Of a stretch of 30,803 bases of DNA, positions 30,740-30,803 are shown in pieces. Numbering within the stretch: the first letter of the stretch is position 1; each line of letters opens with the position of its first letter. Position numbers and translations under genes: made by a program. The stretch covers positions 1-30,803 of IMG/VR virus record IMGVR_UViG_3300007514_000046; one strand, 5' to 3'. The notes beneath the pieces were generated by a model that saw nothing but the letters and a program-made list of their open reading frames with translations, made no database searches and was not told the DNA's origin. This stretch comes from a virus.

Positions 30740-30803
30740 TCACTCAGTGTGTTCAGATGTCCCACAACAACAATCACAAGTACATTGAGCCGCCTCAAGC
30801 TGG
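30740..30803 (-). CDS. C-terminal end of a gene with Cys-rich tail (cut by window edge)
   Basis: The last 20 codons before TGA 30740-30742 read LEAAQCTCDCCCGTSEHTE in the only frame that stays open from the edge and stops at the proper place ahead of the next Shine-Dalgarno. Five Cys in eight residues (CTCDCCCG) closely resemble the CNHCDCCGH end of the 29-aa peptide at 5842-5931, and the DNA is also alike. It may be a second copy of such a peptide or a Cys-rich tail of a longer protein; the start is outside the window. Confidence 0.5.
   Translation of the reverse strand, partial: QLEAAQCTCDCCCGTSEHTE

Overview
The window is part of the genome of a tailed double-stranded DNA bacteriophage, probably from a metagenome or a little-studied phage group. 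Both edges cut genes: the left edge cuts the major capsid protein and the right edge cuts a gene with a cysteine-rich tail. An actinobacterial host is an inference. It rests on many small proteins of kinds familiar from actinophages, frequent GTG starts, and a DUF932 and Gp88-like repertoire. No integrase, tRNA or CRISPR array was seen, and no classical tail or tape-measure gene. A very large virion protein follows two glycine- and alanine-rich proteins. This fits a short-tailed (podovirus-like) virion with ejection proteins, but morphology cannot be read from this piece.

Layout. (1) 1-6812, minus strand: packaging and head operon, transcribed right to left. The order is TerS, a 50-aa protein, a one-helix membrane protein, a 29-aa cysteine-rich peptide, a ferredoxin, a terminase large subunit split into ATPase and nuclease genes, two small proteins, portal, scaffold and capsid. 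A 2OG-Fe(II) oxygenase gene sits on the opposite strand between ferredoxin and terminase. Its start codon overlaps the terminase start and its stop codon overlaps the ferredoxin stop. (2) 6813-7662: a non-coding region with perfect inverted repeats. (3) 7663-8714, plus strand: a two-gene cassette (membrane protein and Gp88/DUF7227-like protein), rich in TCGA and flanked by repeated sequence blocks. A strong bidirectional terminator follows. (4) 8962-12062, minus strand: two accessory operons, one with zinc-ribbon proteins and one with DUF932. (5) 12147-18420, plus strand: replication and recombination operon. It encodes small proteins, a lysozyme-like protein, a Cas4/RecB-like Fe-S nuclease, a DnaB-like helicase, an archaeo-eukaryotic-type primase, a RusA-like resolvase, a second PD-(D/E)XK nuclease and a helix-turn-helix protein. 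(6) 18386-30803, minus strand: lysis genes (amidase, holin, tiny basic proteins) downstream of the 2856-aa virion protein and its two partners.

Genes within operons are very tightly packed. ATGA, GTGA and TAATG/TGATG overlaps are the rule, which points to translational coupling. Several real genes are shorter than 60 codons (29, 55, 27, 45 and 50 aa), and their boundaries are set by these overlaps.

The most unusual feature is the metal/redox set inside the terminase operon. It consists of a peptide with 9 Cys in 29 residues, a ferredoxin with a Pyrococcus-type CxxDxxC site, a small membrane protein and an antisense Fe(II) oxygenase. A second sequence resembling the cysteine-rich peptide occurs at the right edge of the window.
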